Shown in pieces: positions 18,449 to 27,012 of a stretch of 52,222 nt of DNA (position 1 is the first letter of the stretch; each line of letters opens with the position of its first letter). Source of the stretch: Candidatus Planktophila sp. (GTDB lineage Bacteria; Actinomycetota; Actinomycetes; Nanopelagicales; Nanopelagicaceae); the NCBI GenBank assembly GCA_009694515.1, contig SHUV01000005.1:1-52222 (forward strand), given 5' to 3'. The notes under the pieces are model-generated. The model did no database searches, had not been told where the DNA came from, and saw nothing but the letters and a program-made list of their open reading frames with translations. A program made the translations under genes and the position numbers.

Positions 18449-19288
18449 TTAAGAGAAAATAACTGTGCGCTGACCGACGATAAAGATTCGATCTTCTGCA
18501 AATAACTTGACCGCTCTTGCTAGTACGCGGCGTTCAATATCGCGGCCACGAGCAATCATCTCTTCCGGGGTTGCCGCATGGTTTACGTGCGCAACGTCTT
18601 GTTCAATGATTGGACCTTCATCTAAATCTGAAGTCACGAAGTGGGCGGTGGCGCCAATGATCTTCACGCCACGATCATGAGCCTGGTGATATGGCTTTGC
18701 ACCTTTAAAACCAGGTAAGAATGAGTGGTGAATATTAATAATCTTTCCTGGCATAGCCGCACAGAATTCCATTGAGAGTATCTGCATGTAGCGAGCAAGA
18801 ACGATAAAATCGATTTTGAGTTCGGCAATCTTTGCCAGCATCACCTTTTCTTGTTCTGCCTTTGCGGCTGCGGTGACTGGCAGATATAAGAATGGAATCC
18901 CGTGAGATTCAACCAAGGACTTCAAATCTTCTCGGTTAGAGATCACCAGTGGGATTTGAATAGGAAGTTCACCTAGTTCAAGTAAATACATCAGATCTCT
19001 TAAGCAGTGGCTCTCTTTAGTAACAAGAATAAGCGCGCGCGGCTTTTCATCGGTTGGTCTGATGTGAAGTGAAGGAGAGAACTTTCCTAGCTTATCGCTC
19101 AAGCTCTTCTTTGCGGCATTTAGGTCTTGCGAGGTTTCAAAGCGGGTGCGCATAACAAAAGTATTTGTGGTGTTATCTGTGAACTGTTGGTTCTCGATGA
19201 TGTTTCCGCCGCAGCTGAGCACAGCGGAAGTCATCGCATGCACGATTCCGGGCTGGTCTGCACATTGCAGGGAAGCTATGAGATCCAT
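18449..19288 (-). CDS. purU: Formyltetrahydrofolate deformylase
   Basis: A 279-residue enzyme that hydrolyses 10-formyl-THF to formate and THF. It has an N-terminal ACT-like domain (SLQCADQPGIVHAMTSAVL) and a formyltransferase domain with NIHHSFLPGFKGAKPYHQA near residue 185 (catalytic His), GATAHFV and DEGPIIEQD (catalytic Asp). The ATG at 19288 is chosen over the longer frame because a TACCCT box lies 6 nt before it and the upstream extension has no family similarity. It lies between tRNA-Arg and the MMPL gene. Confidence 0.95.
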   Translation of the reverse strand: MDLIASLQCADQPGIVHAMTSAVLSCGGNIIENQQFTDNTTNTFVMRTRFETSQDLNAAKKSLSDKLGKFSPSLHIRPTDEKPRALILVTKESHCLRDLMYLLELGELPIQIPLVISNREDLKSLVESHGIPFLYLPVTAAAKAEQEKVMLAKIAELKIDFIVLARYMQILSMEFCAAMPGKIINIHHSFLPGFKGAKPYHQAHDRGVKIIGATAHFVTSDLDEGPIIEQDVAHVNHAATPEEMIARGRDIERRVLARAVKLFAEDRIFIVGQRTVIFS

Positions 19289-19294
19289 AGCCCA

Positions 19295-19300
19295 AGGGTA
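19295..19300 (-). promoter_or_regulatory. -10 box (TACCCT) of a leaderless purU transcript
   Basis: On the minus strand TACCCT is followed by 6 nt and then the ATG of purU. It sits in the 19-bp gap after the MMPL gene, so purU can be transcribed on its own. Confidence 0.5.
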
Positions 19301-19307
19301 AAGGTAA

Positions 19308-21419
19308 CTAGTGCGTAATCGTAAATCGCTGCATCCACTTTGGCGCCCACCAGTTGCGTTCGCCAAACAGGCGCATGAGAGCAGGTACCAAAAGGGCGCG
19401 AACGATGGTGGCATCAAGAATTACCGCCAGTGCCACACCAAATCCCATTGATTTAATCGATGTGACGCCACTTGTGATGAAGGCGGCGAAGACCACGGCA
19501 AGGAGTACTGCGGCGGCGGTAATAATGCGAGCAGATCTTTGAAGTCCAGTTGCAACAGCTTCGATATTTGATTTACCGGCCAGATGTTCTTCTCGAATAC
19601 GAGAGAGCAAGAAGAGCTCATAGTCCATAGAAAGACCAAAGACCACCACGGCAATTAAAATGACAATAGATGTATCAAGTGTTCCAGTGAGAGTAAATGA
19701 GCCAACTAACCATTGCAGATGACCGTCAATGAAGACCCAGGTGAGAACACCCATGGTTGCGGCCAGTGAAAGCACATTAAGTAGCACGGCCTTAATGGGG
19801 AGAATGATGGAGCCGGTAAAGACGAAAATTAATACGAAAACACTGAGTGCAATCCAACCCAGCGCCCACGGCAAGGTTTTGGAAATACCATCCTGTGAAT
19901 CTGTGTAGTCAGCGGCAACTCCGCCAACGAGTGTTCCTGCTGGTGAATTGAGATCACGAATATCGTGAATTAATTTTTGCGCATCAGGGGTGCGTGGCAA
20001 CATCGAGTGAAATGCCACCAGGCGAACATCTTGGCCAATTACTTGCGGTGGTTGGACTGCCACAATTCCAGAGACGGTGGCGATTTCTTTCACGTATTGG
20101 TCAATTTCCAGCGTTTTATCCGCACCATCAAAGACAATAATTTCCACTGGATTATTTGTCTGCCCCGCAAATCGATCAGCTTGTAGCGCAGTTGCAATCG
20201 CTGCCGGATTTGATGCCGGCAACATTCTTGAATCACCTTGTGCAAATTTAATGTTTTGAACAGGTGCGGTGAGAATTCCTAAGATGACGAGCGAAAGTAT
20301 GACTACCGCTGTTGGGCGTTTCATCACAAATCTAGCGGTCTGAGCCCAACGACCATCTTCCTTGGGAGTAATTGAAGACTTACGGATTACTCCTTTATCA
20401 ATTTTCTTACCTAAGAGAGCCAGAATTGGCGGAAGTCCAAAGAGTGCACCAACTACTGCGAGTGCTACTACTGAAACTCCGGCGTAACCAAAAGATTTCA
20501 AGAAAGGAAGCGGGAAGAAGGTAAGTGAAACCATAGTGACCAGAACAGTGAGTCCTGAGTAAAAGACAGTTTTACCAGCGGTTGCCATGGTGGTGACAAT
20601 TGAATCTTGCACGTTCTTGCCGTGGTGAATTTCTTCACGGAAGCGGTTGACCATCAAGAGCGCGTAATCAATGCCAAGGCCAAGGCCCATACCGGTAGTG
20701 AGATTAAGAGCGTAGACGCTGACATTTGTGACAAGTGAGATCAGGTAGAGAATAAAAAAGGCCCCAATAATTGCAGCTACACCAACAATAAGTGGCATGG
20801 CAGATGCGGCAAGGGCGCCGAAGACGAAGGCGAGGAGAATAAATGTCAGCGGGATAGATACGATTTCGGCAATCTTCAAATCTTCTGCGATTTTTTCAGA
20901 GATGGCATTTCCTACGACAGAAACTCCACCTGGATATAAAGTGAAGCTTCCATATTTGCCTTCGTACTTATCCTGAAAAACTGCGCCGAGTTCCTGGCTT
21001 TCAGGTGAAAAGGCATCTGCCTCACCGTAAATTAATATGTAGGCAGCTCGGCCGTCTTTAGATATCAGCGTTGCTTCCCCGCCTGAGCTCCAGTAGGAGA
21101 GAGTCTTAGTAACACTTATTTCGCTGGCTATCTTGGCCTCTAGCGTTTTTGCTTCTTGCACAACATCTGGACTAGTTACATCTCTGGTGCCGGCATCAAC
21201 TACAACGACTACAGAGGGATCGTTAATTTTCAAGTCATCTCGAAGATACTCATAGACTTTGTAGGAATCACTCTGTGGATCTGAATATCCACCAGCATCA
21301 AGGCGACTAAAGATGAGTGAGCCAAAGACACCAGAAAGAGTTATTCCGATAATAAACAGTGCCAGTCCCGCTTTTTTCCTGCGTACAAGCAGGTGCCCGA
21401 GCCTCTCAAACATAGACAT
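19308..21419 (-). CDS. MMPL-family (RND-type) membrane transporter
   Basis: A 703-residue protein with two repeats of one helix, a large extracytoplasmic loop and five helices. Proton-relay-type segments are seen: GLGIDYALLMVNRFREE near residue 245 and FGLSMDYELFLLSRIREE near 590, the paired G--DY motifs of MMPL proteins. Actinobacterial members export lipids or drugs; the cargo here is unknown. Two ATGs occur at 21419 and 21413; either is possible. No accessory lipoprotein or regulator is adjacent. Confidence 0.92.
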   Translation of the reverse strand: MSMFERLGHLLVRRKKAGLALFIIGITLSGVFGSLIFSRLDAGGYSDPQSDSYKVYEYLRDDLKINDPSVVVVVDAGTRDVTSPDVVQEAKTLEAKIASEISVTKTLSYWSSGGEATLISKDGRAAYILIYGEADAFSPESQELGAVFQDKYEGKYGSFTLYPGGVSVVGNAISEKIAEDLKIAEIVSIPLTFILLAFVFGALAASAMPLIVGVAAIIGAFFILYLISLVTNVSVYALNLTTGMGLGLGIDYALLMVNRFREEIHHGKNVQDSIVTTMATAGKTVFYSGLTVLVTMVSLTFFPLPFLKSFGYAGVSVVALAVVGALFGLPPILALLGKKIDKGVIRKSSITPKEDGRWAQTARFVMKRPTAVVILSLVILGILTAPVQNIKFAQGDSRMLPASNPAAIATALQADRFAGQTNNPVEIIVFDGADKTLEIDQYVKEIATVSGIVAVQPPQVIGQDVRLVAFHSMLPRTPDAQKLIHDIRDLNSPAGTLVGGVAADYTDSQDGISKTLPWALGWIALSVFVLIFVFTGSIILPIKAVLLNVLSLAATMGVLTWVFIDGHLQWLVGSFTLTGTLDTSIVILIAVVVFGLSMDYELFLLSRIREEHLAGKSNIEAVATGLQRSARIITAAAVLLAVVFAAFITSGVTSIKSMGFGVALAVILDATIVRALLVPALMRLFGERNWWAPKWMQRFTITH

Positions 21420-21473
21420 AAGTATGTAGGATTCGATTATGAAATTCGAATTAAGTCACAGGTGTTCTCGCTC

Positions 21474-21593
21474 ATGAGTGATGTGTTTCCCGTAATAACT
21501 GAGGATGAACGCGATCCACGCGAGGATCAGAAGGAGGATAGCAAGCGCGAAGAAGAAATTAGAGGGGATAAACCCCCACATCATGACGAGTAA
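21474..21593 (+). CDS. 39-aa acidic, highly charged small protein
   Basis: A 39-residue ORF beginning MSDVFPVITEDERDPRED and ending KPPHHDE. More than half of its residues are charged. The pattern TEDERDPR followed by KREEEI--DKPPHH looks like a family of tiny actinobacterial proteins I have seen without a function, but I cannot confirm this. It has no ribosome site and may be leaderless. Its TAA stop abuts the FmdB stop with 0 bp between. It is divergent from the MMPL gene. Confidence 0.5.
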   Translation: MSDVFPVITEDERDPREDQKEDSKREEEIRGDKPPHHDE

Positions 21594-21842
21594 TTACTCC
21601 GTGGCAGTTGCAGGTTTTGATTCAGCTGCAGCCGCTGGCTTTGATTCAGCTGCAGCCGCTGGCTTTGCAACCGAATCTGTCTTATAGAAACCAGATCCTT
21701 TAAAAACTACACCAACAGAGGAATACACCTTGCGAACTTCACCCTTGCACTCAGGGCACTCGGTCAGTGGCTCTTCCGAAAAACTCTGGAACGTCTCGAA
21801 GGCATGGTCGCAGGCGTTGCATAAGTATTGATAAGTAGGCAA
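21594..21842 (-). CDS. FmdB-family zinc-ribbon regulatory protein
   Basis: An 82-residue protein. Residues 1-45 are an FmdB-type zinc ribbon with two CxxC pairs (CNACDHAF and CPECKGEVRKVYS), followed by VVFKGSGFYKTD. The C-terminal third is a low-complexity tail made of KPAAAAES repeats. Members are small putative regulators often found near 5-formyl-THF cyclo-ligase in Actinobacteria. Here that gene lies 3.7 kb away. The start is a TTG, preceded by GAGAG at 9 nt. Confidence 0.9.
   Translation of the reverse strand: MPTYQYLCNACDHAFETFQSFSEEPLTECPECKGEVRKVYSSVGVVFKGSGFYKTDSVAKPAAAAESKPAAAAESKPATATE
21613..21660. repeat. 24-bp tandem repeat inside the fmdB-like gene
   Basis: Two adjacent 24-bp units (21613-21636 and 21637-21660), differing at one base, followed by the first 7 bases of a third unit. 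Each unit encodes KPAAAAES-type residues on the minus strand. The copy number is likely to vary by slippage. Confidence 0.85.
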
Positions 21843-21900
21843 TGTGTAATCTCTCTCAAGAGGGGTGTCTATGCCTAAGTCTAAAGAAGTGAGACGATAG

Positions 21901-21928
21901 GCGCGAATCCACGGGATTCACGAGCGCG
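21901..21928. promoter_or_regulatory. Palindrome upstream of copC
   Basis: GAATCC-ACG-GGATTC, flanked by GCGC on both sides, lies just before the AAGGAG ribosome site of copC. It may be an operator (for example for a copper-responsive repressor) or an mRNA hairpin. The regulator is unknown. Confidence 0.4.
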
Positions 21929-21943
21929 AAGGAGATGCAAGCA

Positions 21944-22465
21944 GTGAAGCGAATGAGAGCAATCGCACTTATTGCAGGGGTACTTTTACTGAACCCGCAA
22001 ACGGTATTTGCTAATACGCTTGTTGCAACAACTCCGGTTGCAGGTGCGTCACTAGAGAGCGCGCCGAGCGCCGTAACGGTCACAACCGAAATTGCTCTCA
22101 TGGATGCTGGCAATGAAGTCACAGTCACTGATCCATCAGGTGCTCGAGTTGATGATGGCGCGCTGACAATTGATGGAGTCAACGCAGTTGTAGGCCTTAA
22201 GCAACTCGTTAAGACTGGAATCTATACAGTCAATTATTCGCTGCTGGCAGAAAATGATGTTCCACTAGTCGGAAAATTCACCTTTAACTTTGCAGAACCA
22301 ACGGTAATTGAGCCACTTGCACCACAACCAACACCAATCCAGACCGCAACGCCTTCGGGAAATAATGTGGGTACAACGACATTTGTCCTCGGCCTCTTAC
22401 TAGCTGCCCTTGTGGTTACCTTCGCCCTGGCACGATATGCGCGAAAGATTTATAGGGAGCGATGA
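21944..22465 (+). CDS. copC: CopC-domain copper-binding protein with a C-terminal membrane anchor
   Basis: A protein of about 173 residues. A signal sequence ends near VFANT, followed by a CopC (YobA) domain with SAPSAVTVTTEIALMDAGNEVTV and TGIYTVNYSLLAENDVPLVGKFTF. A Pro/Thr linker and one C-terminal helix anchor it. The CopC His that should follow the signal peptide appears absent, so copper binding may differ. GTG at 21944 fits the AAGGAG site best; ATGs at 21935 and 21953 are alternatives. It overlaps the copD-ctaG gene by 4 bp (ATGA). Confidence 0.85.
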   Translation: MKRMRAIALIAGVLLLNPQTVFANTLVATTPVAGASLESAPSAVTVTTEIALMDAGNEVTVTDPSGARVDDGALTIDGVNAVVGLKQLVKTGIYTVNYSLLAENDVPLVGKFTFNFAEPTVIEPLAPQPTPIQTATPSGNNVGTTTFVLGLLLAALVVTFALARYARKIYRER

Positions 22466-24351
22466 ATTCTCTGTCAGGAGATCTGACTCAGGCAAGTTCT
22501 TTCATTAGCACTGTTGGGACAGTCAATAAGTCTTTACTCATACTTTCGGCTTGTGTTTTGGTCGGCGTGCTGCTCTCCTTTGGTTTTTTGCTGATTGAAC
22601 ACGGCGGTAAATTACAGAGCTCGGCAGGCAAATTACGAAAGTTTGGCGTATTCGCTGCAGGTATCTGGCTTGTGACAAGTTTTCTAGAAATAACAATTAC
22701 CCTGGCAAATATTCTCGACTCTTCCCTCGGCGCAGCACTTGAACCCACAACCTTTCGCTCATTTATCACCCAGGTAGATCTGGGAAGATTCCTCTTTGCC
22801 CAAACTATTGCCGCTGCAGTAGTCGTTGTTGGGCTCCGTTTTATTACCACAGCTCTGCAATCAATAGTCTTTCTGGCTATCTCGCTGATGGGTCTAGTTG
22901 CACCTGTATTCCAAAGTCATTCAGCGGCAGCTGGTTCTCATGCCCTGGCAATTGGTTCCCTTGTGGTGCATGTGGTTGCACTTTCACTCTGGGTGGGTGG
23001 TCTCTGTGCAATTGCACTGATTGCAGATGCCGATCGAAGAATTGCGCTGCCTCGCTTTAGCCAACTCGCGCTATGGGCAGCAATTGCAGTCGTTATCAGC
23101 GGTGTGACAAATGCGTGGTCACGTTTAGATTTTGCACAAGCGTGGTCAACTTCTTATGCCCGCATTGTGATTGCAAAAGCAGTGCTCACGTTAGTTTTAG
23201 TCTTTATTGGTTATCGGAACCGGCGCAAGCTCGCACAAGGAGCTCATACTGGTTGGTCGCTACTGACTCGAGTGATTGTCTATGAAGTTCTGCTCATGTC
23301 AGTCATTGTTATTCTCGGCAGTTGGCTCTCTAAGACAGAGCCGCCAGTAGGTGCACAAGCTGCAGATAGCCCGGCAATTGCAATCGTAGGTTTCCCGGCA
23401 CCGGCTGCGCCAAACTTCATGCGCATACTCACCGTTTATGATCCAGATGCACTGATGATTGCCATCCTTATTACTTTAGTTGCACTCTATGTAAAAGGTG
23501 TCTCAATCTTGAAAAAACGTGGAGATGCTTGGCCAGTTGGTAGAACAGTGTCTTTCGCCCTCGGTATTGCGGCAATAGATTTTGCAACAAGTGGCGGTTT
23601 AGGCGTCTATGCACTCTTCTCTTTTCAGTATCACATGATTGCACACATGATTCTAGGAATGCTCGCCCCCATCGGTTTGGTACTGGGTGCACCACTTACT
23701 CTTGCACTGCGCACACTTCCGCAGGGTCGCACGCCAGAGGAACGCGGTGTGCGCGGATCACTGCTTGCAGCGCTGCATTCAAGGTATTCGGTCATCATCA
23801 CAAACCCAGTTGTCGCACTCGCCTTGTTTGATGGATCTCTTTTCGTTCTCTACTTCACCAATCTCTTTGGTGATCTCATGCAGAACCACACTGGTCACTT
23901 CTTTATGAATGTGCATTTCTTGCTTGCCGGCTATCTCTTCTTCAGTGTAATTATTGGAATTGACCCAAATCCGCGCAAGGTTCCGCATGTTGTTCGTATT
24001 GTTATTTTATTTGCCGCAATGAGCATTCATGCATTCTTTGCCATCTCATTACTAGCAACATCTACCTTGATTGATGGCGGTTACTACAAATCAATTGCGA
24101 CTCCATGGGTGACGGACCTTTTAGCTGACCAACATGCAGCTGGCTCAGTGGCATGGGCGATGGGTGAAATCCCAGTACTTCTTGCAATCACGGCCACCTT
24201 TATCCAATGGATGCGCGATGATTCACGCGAAACTAAGCGGATAGATCGCAATGAAGCTCGCATGGCGGCCATGGGTGAACCAGATGATTTGGCGCAATAC
24301 AATAATTATCTGAGTAAACTGCAACGCCGTAGCGAGAGAGAAGGTCAGTAA
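22462..24351 (+). CDS. CopD-CtaG fusion: copper import and cytochrome oxidase assembly protein
   Basis: A 629-residue polytopic protein. The N-terminal half (about residues 1-300) is CopD-like with about eight helices (VFQSHSAAAGSHALAIGSLV, VHVVALSLWVGGL). The C-terminal half is a CtaG (caa3-type assembly) domain with FSFQYHMIAHMILGMLAPIGL, MQNHTGHFFMNVHFL and conserved His residues. This fusion is common in Actinobacteria and links copper uptake with insertion into cytochrome c oxidase. It is translationally coupled to copC. The last 50 residues are a charged cytoplasmic tail. Confidence 0.93.
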   Translation: MNSLSGDLTQASSFISTVGTVNKSLLILSACVLVGVLLSFGFLLIEHGGKLQSSAGKLRKFGVFAAGIWLVTSFLEITITLANILDSSLGAALEPTTFRSFITQVDLGRFLFAQTIAAAVVVVGLRFITTALQSIVFLAISLMGLVAPVFQSHSAAAGSHALAIGSLVVHVVALSLWVGGLCAIALIADADRRIALPRFSQLALWAAIAVVISGVTNAWSRLDFAQAWSTSYARIVIAKAVLTLVLVFIGYRNRRKLAQGAHTGWSLLTRVIVYEVLLMSVIVILGSWLSKTEPPVGAQAADSPAIAIVGFPAPAAPNFMRILTVYDPDALMIAILITLVALYVKGVSILKKRGDAWPVGRTVSFALGIAAIDFATSGGLGVYALFSFQYHMIAHMILGMLAPIGLVLGAPLTLALRTLPQGRTPEERGVRGSLLAALHSRYSVIITNPVVALALFDGSLFVLYFTNLFGDLMQNHTGHFFMNVHFLLAGYLFFSVIIGIDPNPRKVPHVVRIVILFAAMSIHAFFAISLLATSTLIDGGYYKSIATPWVTDLLADQHAAGSVAWAMGEIPVLLAITATFIQWMRDDSRETKRIDRNEARMAAMGEPDDLAQYNNYLSKLQRRSEREGQ

Positions 24352-25497
24352 TTGAGTTTAGAAAATATCTTCACACTCCCTGCTGAGTACAACGACCTGC
24401 GCCAGAGTGTGAGAGCGCTGGCTGAGAAAGAGATTGCACCTTTTGCGCGCGCTGTTGATGAAGAGCATCGATATCCGCAAGAAGCACATAAGGCACTCGT
24501 GAAATCTGCTCTCTTTGCGGCTCATGTGCCAACTGAGAATGGTGGCGATGGCGCAGACGCTCTTGCCACCTGCATCATCATTGAAGAGGTAGCTCGAGCA
24601 TGTGGTTCAGCCTCCCTTATTCCAGCAGTCAATAAATTGGGATCACTTCCTCTTATTCTTGGTGGAAGTAAAGAACAGAAAGAGCGTTGGTTACGCCCAC
24701 TGACTCAAGGAAAAGGTTTCTCCTATTGTCTTTCAGAATCTGAAGCAGGCTCTGATGCATCAGCGCTAAAGACAACGGCGGTGCGCAAAGGCGATGGTTG
24801 GGTTATTAATGGAAGCAAGAAGTGGATTTCTAATGCAGGTGAATCTGAGTTCTACACAGTTATCGCGCAAAGTGATTCCTCACTTGGCTCAAAAGGAATC
24901 ACCGCATTTGTAATTGAGAAATCTGATCCCGGAGTCTCATTTGGCGCACCTGAGAAGAAGATGGGCTTTCGTGGTTCACCAACGCGCGAGGTGTATTTCG
25001 ATAAGGTAGAAGTTGGCGATGACCGTCGCATTGGTGAGGTGGGCAAAGGTTTCGCACTTGCCATGGACACCTTAGATCACACTCGGATTACCATTGCAGC
25101 CCAAGCTCTCGGTTTGGCTCAGGGCGCTTTTGATGTGGCAAAGAAGTATTCCCATGAAAGAAAACAATTTGGAAAAGAGATTTTTGACTTTCAAGGCGTG
25201 CAATTCATGTTGGCAGATATGGCTATTGGAATTGAATCTGCCAGACAACTTACCTACGCTGCCGCTGCCAAAAGTGAACGCGGTGATAAAGATTTACGTT
25301 TCTTCTCTGCCTCAAGTAAGACCTATGCAACCGATGTTGCAATGAAGGTAACGACAGATGCGGTGCAGGTTCTTGGCGGTTACGGCTATGTCTCTGATTA
25401 CCCAGTTGAGCGCATGATGCGTGATGCCAAGCTCACTCAGATTTATGAAGGCACCAACCAGATTCAAAGAATAGTAATTGCTCGAAATCTTCCTTAA
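24352..25497 (+). CDS. Acyl-CoA dehydrogenase
   Basis: A 381-residue FAD-dependent dehydrogenase that introduces the 2,3-double bond in acyl-CoA. Conserved blocks: YCLSESEAGSDASALKTTA near residue 123, KKWISNAGESEFY near 155, ERKQFGKEIFDFQGVQ near 268, QVLGGYGYVSDYPVERMMRDAKL and the catalytic Glu in QIYEGTNQIQRIV near 365. The start is TTG directly after the copD-ctaG stop, with GAAGG 8 nt upstream. Chain-length specificity is not readable. It abuts the convergent MTHFS gene with 0 bp. Confidence 0.95.
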   Translation: MSLENIFTLPAEYNDLRQSVRALAEKEIAPFARAVDEEHRYPQEAHKALVKSALFAAHVPTENGGDGADALATCIIIEEVARACGSASLIPAVNKLGSLPLILGGSKEQKERWLRPLTQGKGFSYCLSESEAGSDASALKTTAVRKGDGWVINGSKKWISNAGESEFYTVIAQSDSSLGSKGITAFVIEKSDPGVSFGAPEKKMGFRGSPTREVYFDKVEVGDDRRIGEVGKGFALAMDTLDHTRITIAAQALGLAQGAFDVAKKYSHERKQFGKEIFDFQGVQFMLADMAIGIESARQLTYAAAAKSERGDKDLRFFSASSKTYATDVAMKVTTDAVQVLGGYGYVSDYPVERMMRDAKLTQIYEGTNQIQRIVIARNLP

Positions 25498-26046
25498 CTA
25501 TCGCTGAAAGCGGATGACTAAATCTGGAGTTGCTGCTGCATGAAGCGGGATATCCCATTGCTCGCACGGTAGATCTTCACTAGAGATTTCATCAGGGTGA
25601 ATAAGCCCAATTGAAAATGCAGAAAATTGTGGAAGTGCTCTGTCGTAATATCCGCCACCTTGTCCCAGGCGATATCCACTGCGATCAATTCTTAGAGCGG
25701 GCACGACAATTACTTCAACATCGCCAAGTTCAGTAACGGCCGGGCCTTTAGGTTCCGCAATCTTCTTACTCTGTGAAATCTGACTTTGCTCGCCATTCCA
25801 GCGCACCCACTCAAGATTCTTACCTGCTATTCGAGGCAGAAGCAGAATCTTTCCTTTTTTAATCAGCGCCAGATTCAGGGCTGTTGTGTCTGGTTCATCT
25901 GCATAAGAGATGTAGCTTGCAACAACTTTTGCTTTGTGAAACTCCTGTGAATCAGCAAGATGTTCAAAAGAGTGTTCTAGATAACGTTCACTTCGCTCAC
26001 GACGGTAACGAGTACGAAGGTTGGCCTTTTCTTCGCTGATACCCAT
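25498..26046 (-). CDS. 5-formyltetrahydrofolate cyclo-ligase
   Basis: A 182-residue enzyme converting 5-formyl-THF to 5,10-methenyl-THF with ATP. Family marks: an N-terminal KANLRTRYRRERS, VVPALRIDRSGYRLGQGGGYYDRAL near residue 115 (nucleotide and substrate site) and a closing EQWDIPLHAAATPDLVI. AGGGGA precedes the ATG by 6 nt. It is divergent from the MoeA-like glp gene, as in mycobacteria. With purU 6 kb away it gives two folate one-carbon salvage steps in the window. Confidence 0.95.
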   Translation of the reverse strand: MGISEEKANLRTRYRRERSERYLEHSFEHLADSQEFHKAKVVASYISYADEPDTTALNLALIKKGKILLLPRIAGKNLEWVRWNGEQSQISQSKKIAEPKGPAVTELGDVEVIVVPALRIDRSGYRLGQGGGYYDRALPQFSAFSIGLIHPDEISSEDLPCEQWDIPLHAAATPDLVIRFQR

Positions 26047-26091
26047 GGAAATCCCCTAGAAATTAGTGCCGTGCAAGTAAGGTTAGCGATT

Positions 26092-27003
26092 ATGTCAGAA
26101 CCTATGCGCGTGGATGAAGTTCTCGCCTCACTCTTAGAACTTTGTCGCCCCCTCGAGCCATTTGATATGCCGTTACTTGATGCCCACGATGCCACACTTG
26201 CTGAAGATATCTTTGCCGGTGAGCGCTTGGTGATGAAAGCCGGCAGCCGCATCCGTTCCACTCAAATCGGATTAGCCGCATCGATCGGCCTTGATCACTT
26301 GCCCACACGACCACACCCGCGAGTTGTTGTGATCTCGGCCGGCCCCGATCTAGTTGAACCGGGAGTTCCACTTAAGGCAGATGAAGAGTATGAAACAAAT
26401 TCCTGGTTGCTCACCACTGCGGTGCGCGAGGTTGGCGCAGTTGCCTACCGCGTTCATTCAATCCCAGATGATGAATCCCAACTACAAGATGTGATTGAAG
26501 ACCAACTAGTTCGCGCTGACCTCATTATTATCAGCGGTGAACGCCACGATGATTCCTTTGATCTCATTACAAGAACTCTGGAAAAAATTGGTGAGATCAA
26601 GACTGTGGAACTCTCCATCGAATCAAGTGGTCGACACAACTTTGGCACCATTGGTCCTGATAAGACTCCGGTAGTGACACTGCCTGGAGATCCCATCGCC
26701 GCATACATCTCATTTGAACTTTTGGTGCGCCCCATGATTCGCACCATGCTCGGAACAGCAACAATTCACAGACCATCGTTGAAAGCAAAACTTGATAAGG
26801 CAATTACTTCAAAAAGTGGAGTTCGCTCCTACGTTCGAGCAGTACTCAGTGAAGACGGAAAATCTGTCACACCACTGAGTTCGCAAGATGAACAAGCGAC
26901 CTTGTCAGATGCCAACTCACTTATTGCAATCAGTGAGAGCGATACTAAACTTTCAGCTGGCGATTCTGTCACCGTAGTTGTGCTTGAACGCCGATACATC
27001 TAA
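26092..27003 (+). CDS. glp: Truncated MoeA/gephyrin-like protein (Glp-type division scaffold?)
   Basis: A 303-residue member of the MoeA family, which normally runs to about 400. Residues 1-40 match MoeA domain I (VDEVLASLLELCRPLEPFDMPLLDAH--TLAEDI), and the sequence then jumps directly to the second domain I segment (VMKAGSRIRSTQIGLAASIG). The whole of domain II, with the FDNSAMDGYA-type motif, is missing. Domains III and IV remain (TLPGDPIAAYISFELLVRP near 200). GDEL is replaced by GPDL, and the SGG-S-G--D motif is degenerate. It sits before rimJ and glpR, the order of the corynebacterial Glp-GlpR division pair. Scaffold function is inference. Confidence 0.82.
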   Translation: MSEPMRVDEVLASLLELCRPLEPFDMPLLDAHDATLAEDIFAGERLVMKAGSRIRSTQIGLAASIGLDHLPTRPHPRVVVISAGPDLVEPGVPLKADEEYETNSWLLTTAVREVGAVAYRVHSIPDDESQLQDVIEDQLVRADLIIISGERHDDSFDLITRTLEKIGEIKTVELSIESSGRHNFGTIGPDKTPVVTLPGDPIAAYISFELLVRPMIRTMLGTATIHRPSLKAKLDKAITSKSGVRSYVRAVLSEDGKSVTPLSSQDEQATLSDANSLIAISESDTKLSAGDSVTVVVLERRYI

Positions 27004-27012
27004 GAGTAGATA

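Noticed and set aside
19289-19417. N-terminal extension of PurU
   Set aside because: The extra residues are Cys-rich and unlike the family, they overlap the MMPL gene end, and a leaderless promoter points to the inner ATG.
21613-21660. CRISPR-like or mobile repeat
   Set aside because: The units are contiguous, have no spacers and are in frame within a coding sequence.
26092-27003. Calling the MoeA-like gene an active molybdopterin molybdenumtransferase
   Set aside because: Domain II and the key active-site motifs are missing, and no other Moco gene is in the window.
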